Assembly (NCBI RefSeq): GCF_954871325.1
Contig: NC_088776.1
Coordinates: 13,640,052 to 13,704,051, forward strand
Reading direction: 5' to 3'
DNA length: 64,000 bases
Source of the DNA: Gordionus sp. m RMFG-2023
Lineage: Eukaryota > Nematomorpha > Gordioida > Chordodea > Parachordodidae
Below are positions 27,701-37,165 of this stretch, in pieces (the first letter of the stretch is position 1; every line of letters starts with the position of its first letter). The position numbers were made by a program, and so were the translations under genes. The notes under the pieces were generated by a model, which had not been told where the DNA came from, searched no databases, and saw only the letters and a list, made by a program, of their open reading frames with translations.

Positions 27701-30700
27701 TTTAATCTCATTAGAATTTTAAGTATTAAAGCCATTTGGCAAATTTTACTTTTTGTGTTTAACCACTAAAGGTTTTGAGGGTTAAAATTTAAGAAGTAAC
27801 GATCTTAAGAAAAATTTTCATAAAAAAAACATGCAACAAATATCTAAGGTATAGAAAATGTGAAAGCAATAAGATTGAAAAAGAGTTATATATATTTAGC
27901 AAGCATTGTTCTTATACTCTAAGAAAAATGATTGGCGTCGTTAATTTTTATCATTTTGAAGACTCGATTTCTTTAAAAGTCGTTCTTCTAATTAAATTTA
28001 GGACTGACCCGTAGGACATAAGGAATAACAGAGTGATCATAAGTTCAGGCCTACGCTTTATCCCGTGTAAATGTCAAACTTTTATAAATCTTTTTCCTCT
28101 AACTTAGTTATTAATAAACGAGTTAATAATCTCAATTTCAAAATTATTTAATATAATGTTATATTATAATACTTATTAGTTATCATTATTAAAAAAAATG
28201 ATTTTTATCTCAACAATTTTCTATTAATTTTTTTTCTCTTAGAAGAGAAAATAGGACTAAAACTTATTATATCATTTCAATCTTATTAATAATTTTGTAG
28301 ATGGTTAAAAATATTAATCTTTTTAAGTTTAAATTATATAATTTTATATTATATAATAATATCATATAAATATAATATTATTATTATCTTCTCTCTTTAT
28401 TATCTATCAGTAATCCTTAATTTAGCTTTAAATTTCCCGTTTTTTAATAGAAAAAATATTACAAAGTTATAATATAATTAATCTTTTTCCATCTCTAAGT
28501 ATAAATAAGTTATAACTTATAAGTATAATAAATTTCTTCATCTTTTGTGTGTATTTCGTAATTTAATTCGTATTTAATATTGTTTTTCGAAATTAGATAA
28601 TATTTTACTAAAATTGTTAATTCTTAAGCCCCCCCCCCATTTCCCCTCCTTTTTACAAATAATTTATGTTTAATAAGTTTTTATAATTGAAATCATATTT
28701 TATTTATTTTTGTTTAATTCATAATCTAATTCTTCTTTACGAGAATTATCTAGTAAAAACATGTCTTCATTTAAAACTTTTAGCCCTCGAGTGATTTGCC
28801 AAAAAAAAAATTGGATAAATTATCAATTAAAAATGAACATTTTTGGATAATTTGAATTTTAAGCTTAATCTTTACTTTTATTCTAAGCTCAAATTAGGCA
28901 AAATTTCATTGTATATTAATAATATTGGTAATCTTATACAATTACAAATAAATATTTTATTAAGCATTTCGAATATTTTAAGATCAAATCAATATAAAAA
29001 ATATATATTTGATACTATTAATTTTTTGAGTTATAATAATTAGTTTTAATATAGTATTTATAAAGAAACAGATTAATATTTCTCAAATTTTTTCCCCCAC
29101 TAAAAAACGATAAAACCACGAATGAATGATGAACGCTTAAGTGCACAATTAAGTAAAATGCTAATATAGTAAGGGAGATCGGGGTTAAATTCTCCATAAA
29201 TAATTTCAGTGCTATAAAAAATAGATGAAATAAATTTTCTAATATCTTTAAACGTAGTTATATTCTTTACATATATCTCTACTGTAGAAATAAATATTTA
29301 AGTAAAAAAATTAATTTTTTTGTTAATATAAAATTTAAAAAAAATAAAAATTTAAGCATTATGAATAATATCCGGGGTACCTATTACCCTTTAGCGTTGC
29401 GTGTCAATAGCACTTCTTTATTTTTAGATTTTAAAAATTTTTTTATATAAAAATGTTAATCCTATAAATAAATGAGATAAATTATCGAATATGTTAAATT
29501 TACCATGTCCATCTCTATTATATATAAACTTGTTACCAGTTAAAACATAATTTCCAAAAATAAGTCAATCAGCTAAACTCTGGCTTTTAATGTTTTTATA
29601 AATTTGAATTTCTTTTATTTAAAATAATCCATACTTAAAAATGGCTAATACGCACCCCGCCAAAACCTGCCCCATGTCTTCACATTTGATTAAATTTAAT
29701 TTCAAGAAAATAAATTATCATAAATTATTTTTTCATACATGATAAAATTTTCAGATAAATATAAAAATTATGCGGTTAAAGTAAATGTTTTAAAAAATAT
29801 ATATTTTATTGAAAAGAAGGAGAAAATTAAACCGGTTATTGCTATGGGAATTTTTTTATATTGTGAAAATAATTTTTTGCAACATTTTGTCATTTTATAA
29901 ATTAAATCGAATTTCCTTAGTTACAGACTGGTATAAGTCATAAGCCAGCCGAATTATATTTTTTTTCAAAAAATAATTTTTGTTTTTTAAACCATTTAAA
30001 TTGTTTTCTTTTAAATTCTAAATATATAGTTAATTATTTTTAAATATTATTAGCTGATACTTATTATTTCAAAAAAATATTGTTTATAATTTCTTTTTAA
30101 TATATTTAAGGTAGATGAGGGTGTGGATGGTGGTAAAAAAATCTTGTTCATAAAACAGAGCAAATTTGTCAATAGGGTGTCCCTCCATGCTCACACTAAG
30201 AGCATGAGTAGTTTAGGGAAAAAGTAACAAAAGTAAATACGACAAAAATAATAAGATATGTCACTATGGATATATTACAAATTAAAGTTATAAAATACAT
30301 CGAATATTTAGCAACATCATAATATTAATAATAAATTTAAATATCAGTATAAAGAACATTTTTTCGCAAAATATTATAAAAGTTTGATACATTTTTTCCT
30401 TGAGGAGTTTTTATATCTCCATCCACCGGTATATTCTCCTACAAAGACTAGGCAAACAACCAAATTCGCACGTTATATAATAAGTATATTATATAAATTA
30501 TCGGTTTTTTTGAATAAACAAAAAAAATGTAGGAGAATGTTTCCAACGATAAGGGTCAATTTTAGCGGGCCTGGAATAAAACCTCAAAGCAAATATTTAG
30601 TGTTATTGGATATAGCTCCCGTCGATAACAAACGTTACAGATACGCGTATCATAGATCATCTTGGTTGGTCGCTGGAAAGGCCGATCCTATAGTAAATGA

Positions 30701-32875
30701 TAGGATTTACGTTCACCCCGATTCCCCCTTTACTGGAGAACAGTTGGGCAAACAGATTGTATCCTTCGAAAAGCTTAAATTAACCAATAATGAAACGGAT
30801 AAAAATGGACATGTAAATTTTATATGATTGAGCATAATATATAATGGGGATAACTTTTTTTAATAGTATACACCTATAGGCTTGAGATATGATGCAAAAG
30901 GGGTGCAAAAATTAATCATCAATATTTTTTCTGATATTTTGGAACTTTGTTTAAATTCAATAACTTTTAAGGTTAACATATAAATCATGGAGACTATTTA
31001 TAGCTAATAAATCACTCTTGTCAGCCGAAATCTTTTTAAGTTTATAAGGAAAAGTCTCTCATAATTTCTAATTTAATTGAGAATTTGAAAAAAAAAGAAT
31101 TCATTTAAAAAATCTTTAGATATTTGAAGAGCAATTTCAAACTCTGATATTTTTTAGGAAGACTGGATGATAAGGGATACCATAATAGCAGTGCCATAAA
31201 ATAATTATAATAAATTATCCCAAAGTGTATACATTTTTTACAATTTATAGCAAAGATTAATCCTTTTTTTAAAATGGAATTAATTGTAAATATATACCAT
31301 ATAATATATTAACTATACTCCTTTTTTTTAAATTACATAATAAATTGGCAGATAATTCTAAATTCTATGCACAAATACCAACCTAGATTACATTTAATCT
31401 TGTGCAACAATAATAATTATACATTCGATCCTTTAAAAACTCCCTTGAAGGATAGAGTTCGTAAAACCTTTATTTTCAAAGAAACCATCTTTACTGCCGT
31501 TACAGCTTATCAAAATCAATTGGTATATTTGTCAAAATTTTTTTAAATTCGGTTAGATATCATTGATGAGATGAACAATTGTTAGTTAAGGTTATGTTTG
31601 GGTTGCTTATATTGATCTATTAAGGTAGAATCAAAGTGAGTACGGTTAAAACTGTATTGCTATAAATATTAGTTATCATTATCATTAAGTAAGAACTCAT
31701 AATCCAATTTTAAAAAAATATGTAATTGTAGATTACAAAATTGAAAATAGATAGTAACCCATTCGCTAAAGGATTTAGGGATTCTTCGCGAATAAATGAT
31801 TTTGAAAGGTATATATATCCTTTTTACTTCTCTCATATCATATTTTATTTGATATTAATTTTTTTTTCGTTTTCTAAATTTTTTCTTTTTTATATGTTAT
31901 ATATAAAAAAGGGATGGTTTTGATTCCTTTTTCCATCACGACTCTATTCGCAGACAACTTTTTTACGGCCAACCCGAAAAATCTTTGCAATATTTCAACC
32001 ATTATCTTATCAATCCCGCCTATAAGGACTACGGTATGATCACCATGAAATTGCCACTCAGGGTCCATAAATTTGGGATTTTAAATACAAAATTATTATT
32101 GGTTATTTAATTCCGTAGAATGGCTAACTTTTTTGATTAAAGTCATTCAAATTTTCTCAATGGACTCATAATTTAAAATGCCAAAAGTAGAAAACATGTG
32201 TAAATTAAATGATTTCTAAGAGGCAAAACTAAATTTTTTAAAGGGGGAGTAACAGGTTATAAGTACCAGAGACCTAGACCGCCTTAAGCTCATGGACCAG
32301 ACCAAAATATTCGGGCCGGGATTGGTTTAAAAAAAAAATATTTATAAACTAAATTCTGAAATTTTTATATAATACTTTCAGTAAAGTACCAACATTCCAT
32401 ATCAGAACGAATGTTTAAGAATTGGCATAATAGCATGTTCACTAATCCGAACTTATTCCTCTCGATCTACTCTCCTAATGCTAATATGACGGATATCCCT
32501 TATCACACATCCTTCGCCCCTCAAATAGCTTCCGATGGAAGCTTAACTATTACTACCACAATAACACATCCTAAAAATAATATCAATTTTAAAGAAAATC
32601 TCTCAAATTGCAAAACAAATCCCCTTATTTTTTCAAAAGACAGTGTAATGTCAGATGAGTCAAATGATCCTGATGAAGAACAACACACTCAAAATGGTCT
32701 AAACAAATCGAATGATAAAAATCTGGAATCAAATAAAATCCGATTTGACCCATACGAGTATACTTCAAGGAACTCGCCCAACTCTGACATTTCGCCTATA
32801 TTTAATCACAGAAATGCACTTAACAAATGGAATACAGACAGTTCTTACAAATATCATTCGACCTTTCACCCTTAA
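145..32875 (+). CDS. Tbx20: Tbx20-class T-box transcription factor, gene 1 (whole gene, 7 exons)
   Basis: Coding exons are 145-772, 18831-19341, 30533-30812, 31352-31522, 31732-31808, 31912-32033 and 32382-32875. They sum to 2283 nt, a multiple of three, giving 760 residues, and every junction has GT/AG and a matching phase (1,2,0,0,2,1). Seen: the eh1-like motif FSIEALIF at residues 72-79, and a complete T-box at about 353-556 with [54 protein letters not shown] and [16 protein letters not shown]. Known: the [16 protein letters not shown] and PFTGEQL signatures are those of Tbx20/midline/H15 rather than Tbx2/3 or Brachyury. These are nuclear DNA-binding regulators of heart and neural patterning that recruit Groucho/TLE through the eh1 motif. 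Inferred: a functional gene, since all frames are open. The linker between eh1 and T-box is unusually long (about 270 residues). The promoter and 5' UTR probably lie left of the window. A paralogue lies at 47791-54881. Confidence 0.93.
1058..1312. repeat. Possible short insertion flanked by CTATRGTTTA
   Basis: A less AT-rich block begins AGGGCTGTTCTAAG and ends GCACGAGCCT. It is flanked by near-identical direct repeats (ctatggttta on the left, ctatagttta on the right), as expected of a hAT-like target duplication. The terminal inverted repeats are weak, so this is tentative. Confidence 0.3.
2246..2636. repeat. MITE family A copy nested in the hAT element
   Basis: Starts TAGTGATCTGCA and ends TGCAGATCTCTA (inverted repeats) with an 8-bp duplication attgtcat at 2238-2245 and 2637-2644. 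The interior has GGCCCGGCCCGAA-rich arms around an AT-rich core that reads as a long imperfect palindrome. It carries no coding sequence. The 8-bp duplication places it with non-autonomous hAT elements. It inserted after the surrounding hAT. Confidence 0.85.
3063..3990 (+). pseudogene. hAT transposase remnant (ZMYM1-like type)
   Basis: The open segment at 3063-3317 reads [20 protein letters not shown], the IFEITGPLSKYLQ block of ZMYM1/hAT-C transposases. After several stops, 3770-3860 reads [11 protein letters not shown] then [14 protein letters not shown], matching the C-terminal hAT dimerisation motif (SCERSFSKLKLIK). Order and spacing fit one transposase read on the + strand. Multiple stops and frame changes show it is dead. 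It lies within the element whose ends are at 2065 and 4545. Confidence 0.75.
5600..6690. repeat. GGCC-rich decayed repeat block (family A-like)
   Basis: Short G+C-rich islands at 5618-5640, 5838-5865 and 6570-6690 (cggcccggcaacc, gggcctggttagggc, accggcccgacctg) resemble the arms of family A elements separated by AT-rich sequence. No clean ends or target duplication were found. The open frame on the - strand at 6226-6561 has no recognisable protein features. Confidence 0.35.
9473..9964. repeat. MITE family A-like copy containing a family B insertion
   Basis: Starts TCAGAGACCTGCAG and ends CTGCAGGTCTGTG, inverted repeats, flanked by atattttt on both sides (8 bp). The right part has the usual aggcccggcc and gggccgggcctgcagg motifs. 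A family B element (9506-9726) sits inside with its own duplication, so this copy is the older of the two. Confidence 0.75.
9506..9726. repeat. MITE family B, best-preserved copy
   Basis: A 221-bp element with nearly perfect inverted repeats of about 55 bp. The left end is TAGTGTTGTTAAACGGCTCG and the right end is its complement, ending AACAACACTA. It is flanked by gcactgcc at 9498-9505 and 9727-9734, an exact 8-bp duplication. No coding capacity. The ends resemble the hAT relic at 11375-11939 (CAGAGTTGTTAAA), suggesting mobilisation by a related transposase. This is probably the youngest B copy here. Confidence 0.9.
10310..10375. repeat. Second copy of the 11.9-kb hAT right end plus flank
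   Basis: gatttcgatactttaac followed by gactcttgtgttataaatgc closely matches the right end and neighbouring host sequence at 11920-11955. Because flank as well as element is shared, this looks like a small duplication rather than an independent insertion. Confidence 0.4.
11375..11939 (-). mobile_element. Internally deleted hAT transposon
   Basis: Bounded by tgtgctat (11367-11374) and tgtgttat (11940-11947), an 8-bp duplication with one mismatch. Ends are CAGACTTGCTA on the left and, on the - strand, CAGAGTTGTTAAAGTATCG on the right. The - strand at about 11590-11720 reads [20 protein letters not shown], the C-terminal hAT dimerisation motif (TSVERLFSxAGxIVSDKR). Only about 40 residues of transposase survive, so most of the gene is deleted. 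The terminal sequence is shared with MITE family B. Confidence 0.7.
13281..13492. repeat. MITE family B, diverged copy
   Basis: Aligns along its length to the copy at 9506, including the core with gcttaaaccttt and the right arm ggctaaaatattgagtt. Flanked by tatcagag and tatcagat (7 of 8). The ends are eroded. Confidence 0.65.
13639..14266. repeat. MITE family A-like composite with long inverted arms
   Basis: Starts tagagatctggccgggcc and ends cggtcttggatctcta. The two halves are inverted copies of the same sequence: one half has ttgcaagaaacaagacgc, the other gacttgtttcttgcaag, both next to tataatgatat-type tracts. It contains a 12-base poly-G run near 13867. The size suggests two A elements inverted or nested. 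No target duplication was found. Confidence 0.55.
18247..18738. repeat. Family A-like decayed copy
   Basis: Begins gagctctgcgaatcgggct and ends ccgggattgagagtctcttta with weak inverted similarity. The interior has gggctaggctcggggctgacc. Old and poorly defined; it lies close to the exon 2 acceptor. Confidence 0.4.
18327..18350. repeat. (TTTTG)n microsatellite
   Basis: About five uninterrupted TTTTG units inside the family A-like block. Confidence 0.8.
18831..19341 (+). CDS. Tbx20: Tbx20 gene 1, exon 2 (linker and start of T-box)
   Basis: The acceptor TTTATAG lies at 18824-18830. Exon 1 ends G and this exon starts AT, completing an Asp codon. It encodes residues 211-379 and two bases of Arg 380. 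The last 28 residues (from V353) contain [18 protein letters not shown] and TKTGR, the first strand of the T-box. The preceding linker has an unusual cysteine cluster (Cys 278, 283, 285, 288, 296) not typical of Tbx20 proteins. Donor GGAAG|GTATAT at 19342, phase 2; the codon is finished by the G at 30533. The same intron position and phase occur in gene 2. Confidence 0.93.
19843..20224. repeat. MITE family A copy
   Basis: Starts TAGTTATCTGCA, ends TGCAGATCTCT, flanked on both sides by ataccaat (8 bp, 19835-19842 and 20225-20232). Contains ttcaagcccggcc and gatccggtacgggtcagcc arms. Confidence 0.85.
20874..20914 (+). repeat. Two tandem units of about 20 bp
   Basis: The unit gggtccatattcgattcgt occurs twice in a row, directly left of a family B element. 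Confidence 0.75.
20921..21134. repeat. MITE family B copy
   Basis: Starts TAGTGTTGTTAAAC. The core has aaacctggagatttcgctcatagatgg and a mirrored right half. Flanked by gttaggac and ggtaggac (7 of 8). The right terminus is decayed (gctgcttaacagca). Confidence 0.75.
21860..21998. repeat. Foldback (imperfect inverted repeat)
   Basis: Left arm catataaaagacaaatagattc followed by ttactctttt pairs imperfectly with right arm agagagtaagg followed by agagaatctgtttatatg. It could fold into a long hairpin; whether it is a decayed MITE or is transcribed cannot be said. Confidence 0.35.
23120..23266. repeat. Short inverted-repeat element (about 147 bp)
   Basis: Starts gtgctgtaaagtaacgt and ends acgttactt-like (aagtaacgtttactgcac), an imperfect inverted pair. 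The interior carries mirrored AAGG/CCTT-containing tracts. Probably a MITE of a further family; the target duplication is unclear. Confidence 0.45.
24569..24910. repeat. Repeat with a family B-like left end and GACCC-rich interior
   Basis: Starts tagtgttgttaaaaagatg, the family B terminus, but the interior (gactccgacccaaaattcgg, gaaagcccgacccag) resembles family A. The right end is not defined. The open frame here is not gene-like. Confidence 0.4.
25072..25179 (+). repeat. Tandem repeat, four 27-bp units
   Basis: Four consecutive units of aaaatttattagaactaatc plus atcatat; the first two are identical and the last is diverged at its end. The open frame on the - strand only reflects the repeat. 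Confidence 0.9.
26330..26650 (+). repeat. Degenerate tandem array based on TTTATAGAGAA
   Basis: The motif ttatagagaat or a close variant recurs roughly every 25-40 bp (26341, 26381, 26435, 26500, 26585 and others) with spacing drift. It looks like an old minisatellite. Confidence 0.55.
26768..26927. repeat. MITE family B, internally shortened copy
   Basis: Left arm ctcatttttaaaaactgc and right arm gcagtttttaaaaatggagc are inverted copies; it ends TTTAATAACACTA. Flanked by aaatcaaa and aaattaaa (7 of 8). About 60 bp shorter than the copy at 9506. Confidence 0.7.
29172..29950 (+). repeat. Repeat family D, diverged copy
   Basis: Starts agggagatcggggttaaat. It shares with the copy at 49881 the segments tttaaacgtagttatattctttacat, ccggggtacctattaccctt and gcgtgtcaatagcacttc, and the later accccgccaaaacctgccccat. 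The right end is eroded, so the end coordinate is approximate. Non-coding. Lies about 0.6 kb before exon 3. Confidence 0.6.
30533..30812 (+). CDS. Tbx20: Tbx20 gene 1, exon 3 (T-box core)
   Basis: Acceptor ATGTAG at 30527-30532; the first base completes Arg 380, then residues 381-473. Reads [75 protein letters not shown]. These are core T-box strands; RRMFP and KLTNN are conserved DNA-binding and fold motifs, and [16 protein letters not shown] is diagnostic for the Tbx20 class. Donor CAT|GTAAAT at 30813, phase 0. The open frame continues upstream to 30384 only by chance. Confidence 0.95.
30813..31351 (+). other. Intron 3 of Tbx20 gene 1
   Basis: 539-bp GTAAAT...TGGCAG intron; AT-rich, nothing recognised. 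Confidence 0.85.
31352..31522 (+). CDS. Tbx20: Tbx20 gene 1, exon 4 (T-box)
   Basis: Encodes residues 474-530 in phase 0: [18 protein letters not shown], a variable [17 protein letters not shown] loop, then [30 protein letters not shown] and AVTAYQN are invariant T-box motifs. Acceptor TTGGCAG at 31345-31351, donor TTG|GTATAT at 31523. Confidence 0.95.
31523..31731 (+). other. Intron 4 of Tbx20 gene 1
   Basis: 209-bp GTATAT...TGTAG intron, AT-rich, nothing else recognised. Confidence 0.85.
31732..31808 (+). CDS. Tbx20: Tbx20 gene 1, exon 5 (T-box C-terminal helix)
   Basis: 77 nt, residues 531-555 plus two bases of Arg 556: [16 protein letters not shown] then [10 protein letters not shown]. 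This is the C-terminal T-box helix that inserts into the minor groove; [16 protein letters not shown] is the Tbx20 form. Donor GAAAG|GTATAT at 31809, phase 2. Gene 2 has an exon of exactly the same length here. Confidence 0.95.
31809..31911 (+). other. Intron 5 of Tbx20 gene 1
   Basis: 103-bp intron with a pronounced T-rich tract before the acceptor AAAAAAG at 31905-31911. Confidence 0.75.
31912..32033 (+). CDS. Tbx20: Tbx20 gene 1, exon 6 (after T-box)
   Basis: The first base completes Arg 556, then residues 557-596: [40 protein letters not shown]. The first part aligns loosely with the vertebrate Tbx20 segment after DIER (ESVESLIQKHSYARSP). Donor ACG|GTATGA at 32034, phase 1, chosen because it alone keeps frame with exon 7. 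The frame stays open somewhat further, so the donor is inferred. Confidence 0.8.
32034..32381 (+). other. Intron 6 of Tbx20 gene 1
   Basis: 348-bp GTATGA...TTTCAG intron. A short tccagaccgcc/attcgggccgggat-type stretch (32266-32330) is a family A-like scrap. Confidence 0.75.
32382..32875 (+). CDS. Tbx20: Tbx20 gene 1, exon 7 (C-terminal region, stop)
   Basis: Acceptor ACTTTCAG at 32374-32381. TA completes a Val codon, then residues 598-760 and TAA. The sequence is Ser/Asn/Thr-rich and hydrophilic (for example [26 protein letters not shown], an acidic [10 protein letters not shown] stretch). It has no recognisable domain, as usual for Tbx20 C-terminal regions, which carry transactivation or repression activity in other animals. 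Confidence 0.88.
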
Positions 32876-33023
32876 TAATGTGTTATATTATATACTTGTA
32901 AAAACTAGAGATAATATTTAATTTATTTTATATTTAAATTTAAAATGTTAATTATTTTCTTTAAAATGGCACTACATTGCAATAGTGTATAAGTATATTA
33001 TGTAATATATTATATTATATTAG

Positions 33024-33029
33024 AATAAA
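33024..33029 (+). terminator. Candidate polyadenylation signal for Tbx20 gene 1
   Basis: AATAAA about 150 nt after the stop codon, the first canonical hexamer clearly downstream. Such hexamers are common by chance in AT-rich DNA. Confidence 0.45.
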
Positions 33030-33203
33030 TTTGTACACATGTATAATTTATACTAAACTTTCTAATTATATACTTTATTTTTTAAAAGATGTTATTTTAC
33101 AAATTTAGAAAAATTTATTCTTATAATATACCTACCAAACGACGAAATAAGCATAGATAATTTGAAATTCAAATAAATATTTCCATGAAAGTTTGGCGTT
33201 TCA

Positions 33204-33431
33204 TAGGCGTATCCAGGATTATGCCAAGGGAGGGGAAACTAGCATTTACTTTTACTAATTTTTCTTTCAAATTCTTTTTTACAGTGATATATTGTATACA
33301 TTTTTTGGGGAAAGGGTAGAGGGGTGGGTCGGGATTGTAAAGGGTAAATTTTTTATTAGCTTGAAATCATATTTAAAAAATAGGCAAATTAACGATGTGG
33401 TTCCTCCCCCCCCCCTATTGTTACGCGCCTG
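33204..33431 (+). repeat. Repeat family E copy with poly-C run
   Basis: Begins ataggcgtatccaggatt and ends cctattgttacgcgcct, imperfect inverted ends of a common MITE type (GCGTA-CCAGG). Contains ttttcttt, tatattgtatacatttttt and a G-rich stretch, then a poly-C run at 33404-33414. Shares its core with 54165-54330 and, inverted, with 59630-59900. Confidence 0.6.
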
Positions 33432-34996
33432 AGGCGTGTTAATGTGTTTCGTTTTTCATTCCATTGATTGATTGTCGAAATATAAGCGGTAATTAAAATA
33501 CATTAATAAACAAATGACCCTATCCCTTTAAAAAAGATTTAGACAAAATATATTTTAACCGAGAACCTTCTCTCTAGCTAATCGACGAAAAGCTCATTTT
33601 AAAACAAAGCAAAAAATGTTTACATTTCTTTTCTCCAAAATTAGTAGATTATAATTGTTCTTATATAATAACTCCACTCTTCCTCTTATGATAGATAAAC
33701 ATAAATTCCATATGGCTTCATTCTTCTTATTTTCTTTTAAATTAATTTAATTTAATGTGTGTTTTATTAAATTTATATTGAAAGAAAGAAAAAAATTGGT
33801 AACATTTTAACAAAATGAATAATAATTTGATTTCATTAAGAATCTATATGAATATGATTCTCTAAATGTATTTGAAGAGTGTTAGAGTGCACATACATTT
33901 TATTATAAATTATTTATAAATTCATTCATCACCATCTCTATTTTATATTTTTATAAGGATATAATTTTTAGTGCGTAGCTTAAATTTTCCAAAATAAAAC
34001 CATGTTTTTAAAGGTTTCTTTTTAATAGAATTATAGATTAGATTTTTCATAATTATTTTTTTTGTTAAATTATTTCGTTGATAAAATCATAATGTGGCAA
34101 AAAATATCTATCTCATCTGATGAAAGAGTCCATAGGGGAATTCAATTTTTTTTTCACAATATCAATAATATCATATCTTTTCTCTTTATTTATTTTAAAA
34201 GTATATAATTATTTAATAATTTTGATTTATTTAATTATAATCTATTATATATATATATATACGTCCCCTTTGGAAGACTCCAACCATACCCTGGGAATTG
34301 AATAAGGGGTTAAGACATAATTTTATGCATATGCATGAATCAATTTATATTTCAATGTCGATTCTGATCCCATTGAAATCTTAAAATTTTAAACAGGTTT
34401 TGGATGTAACTTTAATAATAAAAAAAACATTTAAAAAATGGGTAATATACATTGTAAATAAAAATGCAATCTTTCTGTTAACATAAAATAATTTACTAAA
34501 TAAAGTTCAAATTTTATTCAAATACAAGTATACGACTTGGGTGGATATATTTCAAATTTATTTTAAGATATATAAAATAGAGACAGAGTTCTGTAGTACC
34601 GGGAATACTTTTATCTAAGATATGAGATCCTTTTGTATCTTGTGCTCAGTATTTTTTTGGCATTCGATATCTGTATCTATATCGAAGATGCTGTTTTTTT
34701 TAATCGCGTGTTATTAAACTTAAAGATCTGATTTCCCGGAAATGCATTCCAATATGTATAGACCACTCTTTAAATTTCAGACAATTTTGTGACCAACTAT
34801 TGAAGAAACCTTAATTTATATTGATTTTTTCATAATTCCCATATTTTGATGTAAATTAAAATTTCTTTAAAAGTTCATTGTAAAATTGTCTGAAATTTAT
34901 AGGAGGGTATTAGTAGTGTTTGCAGTAAAAAAAAACGCCTTAGTAAATAATATTTTATTCTTTTGCACATAAATTATTATGTATATTATATTTGTA

Positions 34997-35833
34997 TGGG
35001 AGACTGGGGCTAGTCCAATAGATTTTGAAAAATTGCCTATAACTCTTATGTTTTTATTAGATATTTTAAAGTACTATATAAATCAATACCTATAATTATA
35101 CTCTATAAAGGTGCCATATAAATATTTTATAGTATATAATTATATTTTTATTTTTTGTAAAAGTAGAAATTTTGCCCAACAAGCCCCAATAGCGGGATTC
35201 GACAAACCACTACAAGGGGTTTCCTAAACCAATATAGGCTATAATGAATTGAAATGCATTTAAATAATTAATAATGATACGTATACAATATTTTATTATT
35301 TTATTGTTGAACATATCACAATACTGTTTAAATTGATAATTATATATAAAAATTGGAACTTAATTTTTGTTAATTTAATAAATATTTTTGACATATAAAA
35401 ATAAGGTTCTTAAGGATAGATTATGATTTCTTAGCATAAATCTTAAATATTGATCATACACTACTATGAAATTTTTTCATAAGATTTTAAAATATATTTT
35501 TCATAATTGAGGTGAGCTCTAAATTGACTATTCATGATTGAAATAATATCTAAACAAAATAAATACTCATGCAAATTATAAAAGAGGTTTAAAACTTTCC
35601 TATAAAATTTAATTTATATATAAATGATTATATAATTTATTAATAATTAAAATTTGGTCATGTAAAAATCTTTTGAATTTTCAAAATTTATTTATTAAAT
35701 AAAATTTTTAATAATTTTTTGCTTATAGATGCATACTAATAAAAGATAAATTAGGATAAAATTTAAACCATCTAGACTATTTTTTAAAATGAGAATAGCC
35801 AAACTCCAGGGTTTACCTAATCCCAGTCTCCCC
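34997..35833 (+). repeat. Repeat family C, copy 1
   Basis: Starts tgggagactggggctag and ends ctaatcccagtctcccc followed by TA, inverted termini with a TA next to the ends. Shares the segments actctataaaggtgcc, acaagccccaatagcggg, acaaggggtttcctaaa and gatgcatactaataaaa with the copy at 36268. Non-coding. Confidence 0.8.
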
Positions 35834-36267
35834 TACATTTTATATTAAGAAATATATAATCAAATTCTGTATTAAAAAATGGAATATCATTTATGATGTC
35901 TAAATATAAAAAGATATTATGGCATTAAAATTTGAAGCTTTTTTATACCCTAATCACAAATATTTTTTATTTTTTATTCTTTTCTATTATCATACATAAT
36001 TTATTTAAATATAAAATAGTAACTAATGAATATTTAATTTATATTATTGAATAGATATATAATAATGTATCATATTTGTAAGAATAATTTGATTGTTCCG
36101 GCTAGCCCTGAGTCTATAGCTCCTAGTTGCTAATATAATTAATACCTTCTAAAAATATATTTAAACGTGATATATGATTTTGAAATTTTCTGAAATGTGA
36201 AAAGAGGGTTTTATTTATGTAAATTTTAAATAACTGAGTTATATAAAAAATTTTCAGCTCAATTATA

Positions 36268-37165
36268 GGGGAGACAGGGGTTAGTTGATTTTTACAAAAT
36301 TGGCTATGTCTCTTGGTTTTTTTAGATAATATAAAAAATAATATATGATTAGATACCTAAAACTATACTCTATAAAGGTGCCTTATAAAAATTTTAAGAA
36401 TATAATCATTTTTTTTTAAATTCTATTTTTTGTAAAAGTGATAATTTTGTCTTACAAGCCCCAATAGCGGGGTGAGGCAAACCACTTCAAGGGGCTTCCT
36501 AAATCATTGGTTTTAGAACATAATTAATTGAAATAATTTTTTTTTATTAATAATGATACAATAGTATAATTTTATTGTTTTATTGTTCAAAATAACAATA
36601 ATACTTATAAATTGAAGTTAATTATATATAAAAATTGAAACTTTATTTTGGTTAATTTAATAAACATTTTGAATGTAAAAAAATAAGGATCTTAAGAATA
36701 GATTATCATTTCTTAGCATAAATTCTAAATACCAATCATAAACAGCCATAAAATTGCCTTTTCAAGATTTAGAATTTTTTTTTATTATTAACTGACATAA
36801 TTGACATGTATAGTTTAGCAAGCCCCGCTAGCGCTAAATTGACAAATAATCATTTAAATAATGTAAAACTTTCTCAAATTAAAGAAGAGTGTTTAAACTT
36901 TGCTATAAAATTTAATTTACATATAAATGATTATATTTAATTAAAAATTAAAATTCTGTCATGTAAAAATTTTTTGAAAATTTCATCAAAATTTTATTTC
37001 TTAAATAAAATTTTTGATAATTAATTATTTCAAAATATATTTTATCCATAGATGTATACTAATGAAAACTATATTAAGATAAAATTTTAACCTTCTGGTG
37101 TATTTAATTTTAAAATGAGATTAAATGGTTTGCCAAGCCCCGGTTTACCTAAGCCCAGTCTCCCC
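36268..37165 (+). repeat. Repeat family C, copy 2
   Basis: Starts ggggagacaggggttag, ends taagcccagtctcccc, flanked by TA on both sides. Colinear with copy 1 over the whole length, with a slightly longer interior. Same orientation, about 430 bp away from copy 1. Confidence 0.8.

Larger units (their letters stand above)
19342..30532 (+). other. Intron 2 of Tbx20 gene 1 (about 11 kb)
   Basis: GTATAT...TGTAG intron. Contains family A (19843), B (20921, 26768), D (about 29172) and other short repeats, tandem arrays at 25072 and 26330, and a foldback near 21.9 kb. I see no exon. The stretches 22.2-23.1, 23.3-24.5, 25.2-26.3 and 27-29.1 kb are featureless AT-rich DNA. Confidence 0.75.

Noticed and set aside
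145-32875. Assignment of gene 1 to Tbx2/3 or Brachyury
   Set aside because: The T-box has [16 protein letters not shown] and PFTGEQL as in Tbx20, not the KFHNSRWMVAGKADP and ATGEQWM form of Tbx2/3, and carries the Tbx20 N-terminal eh1 block.
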